Notes under the pieces: generated by a model
Told to the model about the DNA's origin: nothing
Database searches by the model: none
Seen by the model: the letters and a program-made list of their open reading frames with translations, nothing else
Assembly (NCBI GenBank): GCA_011051745.1
Contig: DRKO01000451.1
Span: 1 to 7,539 of the forward strand
Direction: 5' to 3'
DNA from: Chloroflexota bacterium
GTDB lineage: Bacteria > Chloroflexota > Anaerolineae > Aggregatilineales > UBA3940
Length of the DNA stretch: 7,539 bases
In this document: piece after piece, positions 6,233 through 7,539 of the stretch
How the letters are laid out: every line of letters starts with the position of its first letter
Numbering within the stretch: position 1 is the first letter of the stretch
Translations under genes and position numbers: made by a program

Positions 6233-6252
6233 GGTTCAACTCCTTATACAAG

Positions 6253-6286
6253 CTCTCAGCAGGGCCACACGTGTGAATCGTGAGAG
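6253..6286. repeat. Nested inverted repeats upstream of EIIC
   Basis: A perfect 10-bp palindrome, CACACGTGTG (6266-6275), sits inside a second inverted repeat, CTCTCA (6253-6258) and TGAGAG (6281-6286), with almost the same centre. It lies 20 bases upstream of the EIIC start codon, just behind the ribosome site, and is therefore probably within the mRNA leader. It could be a protein-binding operator or a leader hairpin that limits translation. Confidence 0.55.
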
Positions 6287-6334
6287 TCCATTAAACTGGC
6301 GCGATCCCGTGCGGTGTTACCACCCCCTTTCTCT

Positions 6335-6391
6335 ATAAGTATGCTTATGGCGCGAGGTGCTGACACAGGCTCCCGGCAGGGTGCATAAGCA
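6335..6391. promoter_or_regulatory. Imperfect palindrome and TGCTTATG repeat pair, candidate operators
   Basis: ATAAG and CTTAT flank a four-base centre at 6335-6348 (12 of 14 positions symmetric). The right part, TGCTTATG (6342-6349), recurs inverted as CATAAGCA at 6384-6391. A related TGTATAAACA lies at 6416-6425, and TGCTTATA recurs at 7330-7337. Recurrence of one short AT-rich motif within a GC-rich sequence suggests binding sites for a regulator, most simply the adjacent GntR protein. No binding evidence is available. Confidence 0.4.
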
Positions 6392-6462
6392 AACCCCCGT
6401 ACAACTCCCTCCTACTGTATAAACAACCGGGCGAGGCTTTCGATGCTCATAACATCCCTATT

Positions 6463-6499
6463 AACACCGGGATATCCCTCCCCCGCGTTGCCGGGTGTT
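6463..6499. repeat. Bulged inverted repeat just upstream of the GntR promoter
   Basis: AACACCGG (6463-6470) pairs with CCGGGTGTT (6491-6499), with one bulged G, around a 20-nt spacer. It ends two bases before the -35 box of the gntR promoter. It could be a regulator site or chance symmetry. Confidence 0.35.
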
Positions 6500-6501
6500 T
6501 A

Positions 6502-6530
6502 TTGACGCCTTTCGTTCCTTTCTGTACAAT
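6502..6530 (+). promoter_or_regulatory. Sigma-70-type promoter of the GntR-family gene
   Basis: TTGACG (6502-6507) and TACAAT (6525-6530) are separated by exactly 17 bases. Each box matches the consensus at five of six positions. Transcription should start near 6537, about 50 bases before the TTG start codon. This is the best promoter in the window. Confidence 0.8.
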
Positions 6531-6535
6531 TGAGT

Positions 6536-6554
6536 TGATCAGATAGATCAGATC
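6536..6554. promoter_or_regulatory. Candidate operator at the gntR transcription start
   Basis: The 9-bp unit GATCAGATA (6537-6545) is followed directly by GATCAGATC (6546-6554), eight of nine positions alike. The segment is also symmetric, with TGATC (6536-6540) and GATCA (6546-6550) around a five-base centre. It lies at the expected transcription start, a position suited to autorepression by the downstream winged-helix protein. Confidence 0.5.
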
Positions 6555-6574
6555 ATATCCGGCAGCAATTCAAC

Positions 6575-6580
6575 AAGGAA
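6575..6580 (+). promoter_or_regulatory. Ribosome binding site deciding the TTG start of the GntR gene
   Basis: AAGGAA lies seven bases before TTG at 6588. No ATG or GTG occurs in frame nearby, and residues from 5 onward already match the winged helix, so the rare TTG start is the best choice. Confidence 0.7.
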
Positions 6581-6587
6581 GCACCCG

Positions 6588-7307
6588 TTGCGTCTCTCAG
6601 CGTTACAGTCCGACATCCTGCGTTACATCCTCAGCAAAGGCTACCGACCCGGTGATCCCCTTCCGACCATTCAGGAGATCAGCAAGGAGTTGGGAACCAG
6701 CGTCGCCAAAACGCGCGAGGCGCTTGAGGTGGCGCGGATGCTGGGCGTGTTGGAGATCAAGCCCGGCCGGGGAACCCGCGTGGCCGAATACCGCTTCGCT
6801 CCTGCTGTGGCGCTCAGCGCCATGTACGCGATCGGTCAGGACGCCTCTCACTTCGAGCATCTCCGCCAGATGCGGAACGCGCTTGAGGTGTCCTTCTGGG
6901 AAGATGCCGTCATGCGACTGCAACCCGAAGACCTCGCCTGTCTGCGGGGGCTGGTCAGGGATGCCTTTGCCCACCTGGAACGGCAACCGATTCAGGTTCC
7001 GGCCAGCGAGCACCGGCAGTTTCACCTGACCATCTTCTCACGGCTGGACAACCCCTTTGTTCAGGGTGTGCTGGAAGCCTTCTGGGAGGTCTACGAGGCC
7101 TTCGGGCTGAACCTCTATGCCGATCTGGAGTATCATCGGCGGGTGTGGGATTATCACGAGCGCATGATCAACGCCATTGAGGCCGGAGACATCGAGAGAA
7201 GCCGCCTTCTCCTGATCGAACACATGGGCCTGCTCCGACACCGGGAGACTCCGGGTCGGATCGCCTCCGGCCCTCCGCCTGACCAGCCTTCTCTGCTCTT
7301 CGAGTGA
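6588..7307 (+). CDS. GntR-family transcriptional regulator, FadR/FCD subfamily
   Basis: This 239-residue DNA-binding regulator has an N-terminal winged helix-turn-helix (residues about 5-67). It shows the GntR hallmarks YRPGDPLPTIQEISKELGTS (19-38), the recognition segment VAKTREAL and the wing GVLEIKPGRGTRV (53-65). The rest (about 90-217) is a helical FCD ligand domain. Candidate metal or ligand residues are His142 and His146 in EHRQFH, His190 in DYHERMINAI and His212 in IEHM. In most FCD proteins the first position is Asp (DxxFH), which is His here. The start is TTG, supported by AAGGAA seven bases upstream and by alignment of the winged helix. It is transcribed divergently from the PTS genes and is the likely regulator of both promoters. 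FCD effectors are usually carboxylates or sugar acids, so the inducer may not be the sugar phosphate itself. Confidence 0.93.
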   Translation: MRLSALQSDILRYILSKGYRPGDPLPTIQEISKELGTSVAKTREALEVARMLGVLEIKPGRGTRVAEYRFAPAVALSAMYAIGQDASHFEHLRQMRNALEVSFWEDAVMRLQPEDLACLRGLVRDAFAHLERQPIQVPASEHRQFHLTIFSRLDNPFVQGVLEAFWEVYEAFGLNLYADLEYHRRVWDYHERMINAIEAGDIERSRLLLIEHMGLLRHRETPGRIASGPPPDQPSLLFE

Positions 7308-7340
7308 CCTCCGGCGGTCGGAGAAACTTGCTTATACGAA

Positions 7341-7371
7341 AAGCGGCGGGACTTTCTGCCTCCCGCCGCTT
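7341..7371. terminator. Bidirectional intrinsic terminator between the GntR gene and dnaN
   Basis: AAGCGGCGGGA (7341-7351) and TCCCGCCGCTT (7361-7371) form a perfect 11-bp, GC-rich inverted repeat around a 9-nt loop. It lies in the 99-bp gap between two convergent genes. On the minus strand the stem runs into CTTTTC, a short T-run, so it best fits termination of dnaN. On the plus strand the T-run is poor (TTGTT), but it can probably also stop the regulator transcript. Confidence 0.8.
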
Positions 7372-7406
7372 GTTACAGTCGCCTGGTTGTGGACCGTTGC
7401 TCGCGT

Positions 7407-7539
7407 TCAGCGCCCGATGTGCATCGGCATGATGACGTGGGTAAACGTGTCGTCTCCTACCGGACGGAGCACGCCGGGTTTATCCGGGCTGGAGGTTCCG
7501 ATGACCACCCGATCCTGTCGGATCACGCTCAGCACCTCG
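7407..7539 (-). CDS. dnaN: DNA polymerase III subunit beta (sliding clamp), C-terminal 43 residues
   Basis: Only the C-terminal end is in the window. It reads VVIGTSSPDKPGVLRPVGDD at residues 11-30 of the fragment and then FTHVIMPMHIGR before a TGA stop at 7409-7407. Bacterial beta clamps end with this PGxxRP-(V)GDD/E block followed by a final strand of the VIMPMR/H type, close to the peptide-binding pocket of the third clamp domain. The gene enters from the right edge, converges on the GntR gene, and is separated from it by the hairpin at 7341-7371. The match is short but distinctive. It marks the boundary between the sugar cluster and a core replication gene; dnaA is not visible. Confidence 0.9.
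   Translation of the reverse strand, partial: EVLSVIRQDRVVIGTSSPDKPGVLRPVGDDTFTHVIMPMHIGR

Larger units (their letters stand above)
6233..6587. promoter_or_regulatory. Divergent intergenic control region between EIIC and the GntR gene
   Basis: This 355-bp stretch has no convincing gene. It separates the two divergent transcripts and must hold both promoters. The plus-strand promoter at 6502-6530 is clear. On the minus strand I could not find a good -35/-10 pair; AT-rich candidates lie at 6332-6348 and 6416-6424. The region is rich in symmetric elements, listed separately, as expected for regulator binding. No RAT-type antiterminator hairpin, tRNA or riboswitch pattern is visible. Confidence 0.7.

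Noticed and set aside
6346..6390. Small minus-strand leader ORF starting at an ATG near 6386 and ending near 6346
   Set aside because: It has only about 13 codons, no ribosome site at a workable distance and no recognisable leader-peptide pattern.
1..7539. CRISPR arrays, insertion sequences, tRNA or rRNA genes
   Set aside because: No regularly spaced repeats, transposase motifs, terminal inverted repeats with target duplications or tRNA cloverleaf patterns were seen on either strand.

Overview
The window is a compact, moderately GC-rich bacterial locus. It encodes a complete set of sugar-specific components of a lactose/cellobiose-family phosphotransferase system (PTS): EIIC, EIIB and EIIA. 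It also carries two family-4 (GH4) 6-phospho-glycosidases, a GntR-type regulator and several unusual accessory genes. At the right edge is the C-terminal end of dnaN (DNA polymerase III beta clamp) on the minus strand. The DnaN tail and overall gene character would fit a Chloroflexota (Anaerolineae-like) bacterium, but this is an impression from sequence style and could not be tested. EI and HPr are not in the window and must lie elsewhere.

Layout: apart from one gene, everything is on the minus strand, so transcription runs right to left. From the divergent control region (6233-6587) leftwards the order is EIIC (4919-6232), a 35-nt stem-loop (4871-4905), a full-length GH4 enzyme (3455-4840) and a 199-bp gap with a candidate internal promoter. 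Then comes a tightly packed second block: EIIB (2887-3255), a polytopic membrane protein (2081-2890), a formylglycine-generating-enzyme-like domain protein without the catalytic cysteines (1372-2022), a histidine phosphatase (742-1365), EIIA (373-738) and a second GH4 enzyme cut by the left edge (1-385). Most joints in the second block are overlaps or gaps of a few bases, which suggests translational coupling. On the plus strand lies a single GntR/FCD regulator (6588-7307) with a good sigma-70-type promoter. It converges on dnaN across a perfect 11-bp inverted repeat that looks like a terminator.

Proposed working: EIIA and EIIB pass phosphate from HPr to a beta-linked disaccharide entering through EIIC. 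The two GH4 enzymes then hydrolyse the 6'-phosphorylated disaccharide using NAD and a divalent metal. The GntR/FCD protein probably senses a pathway metabolite and controls the divergent promoters. The three accessory genes between EIIB and EIIA have no assigned role in any PTS I know. They are the most likely place for undescribed biology: a histidine phosphatase that could relieve sugar-phosphate stress, a probably non-catalytic FGE-like domain, and a membrane protein faintly resembling a degenerate YhfC-type intramembrane metalloprotease.
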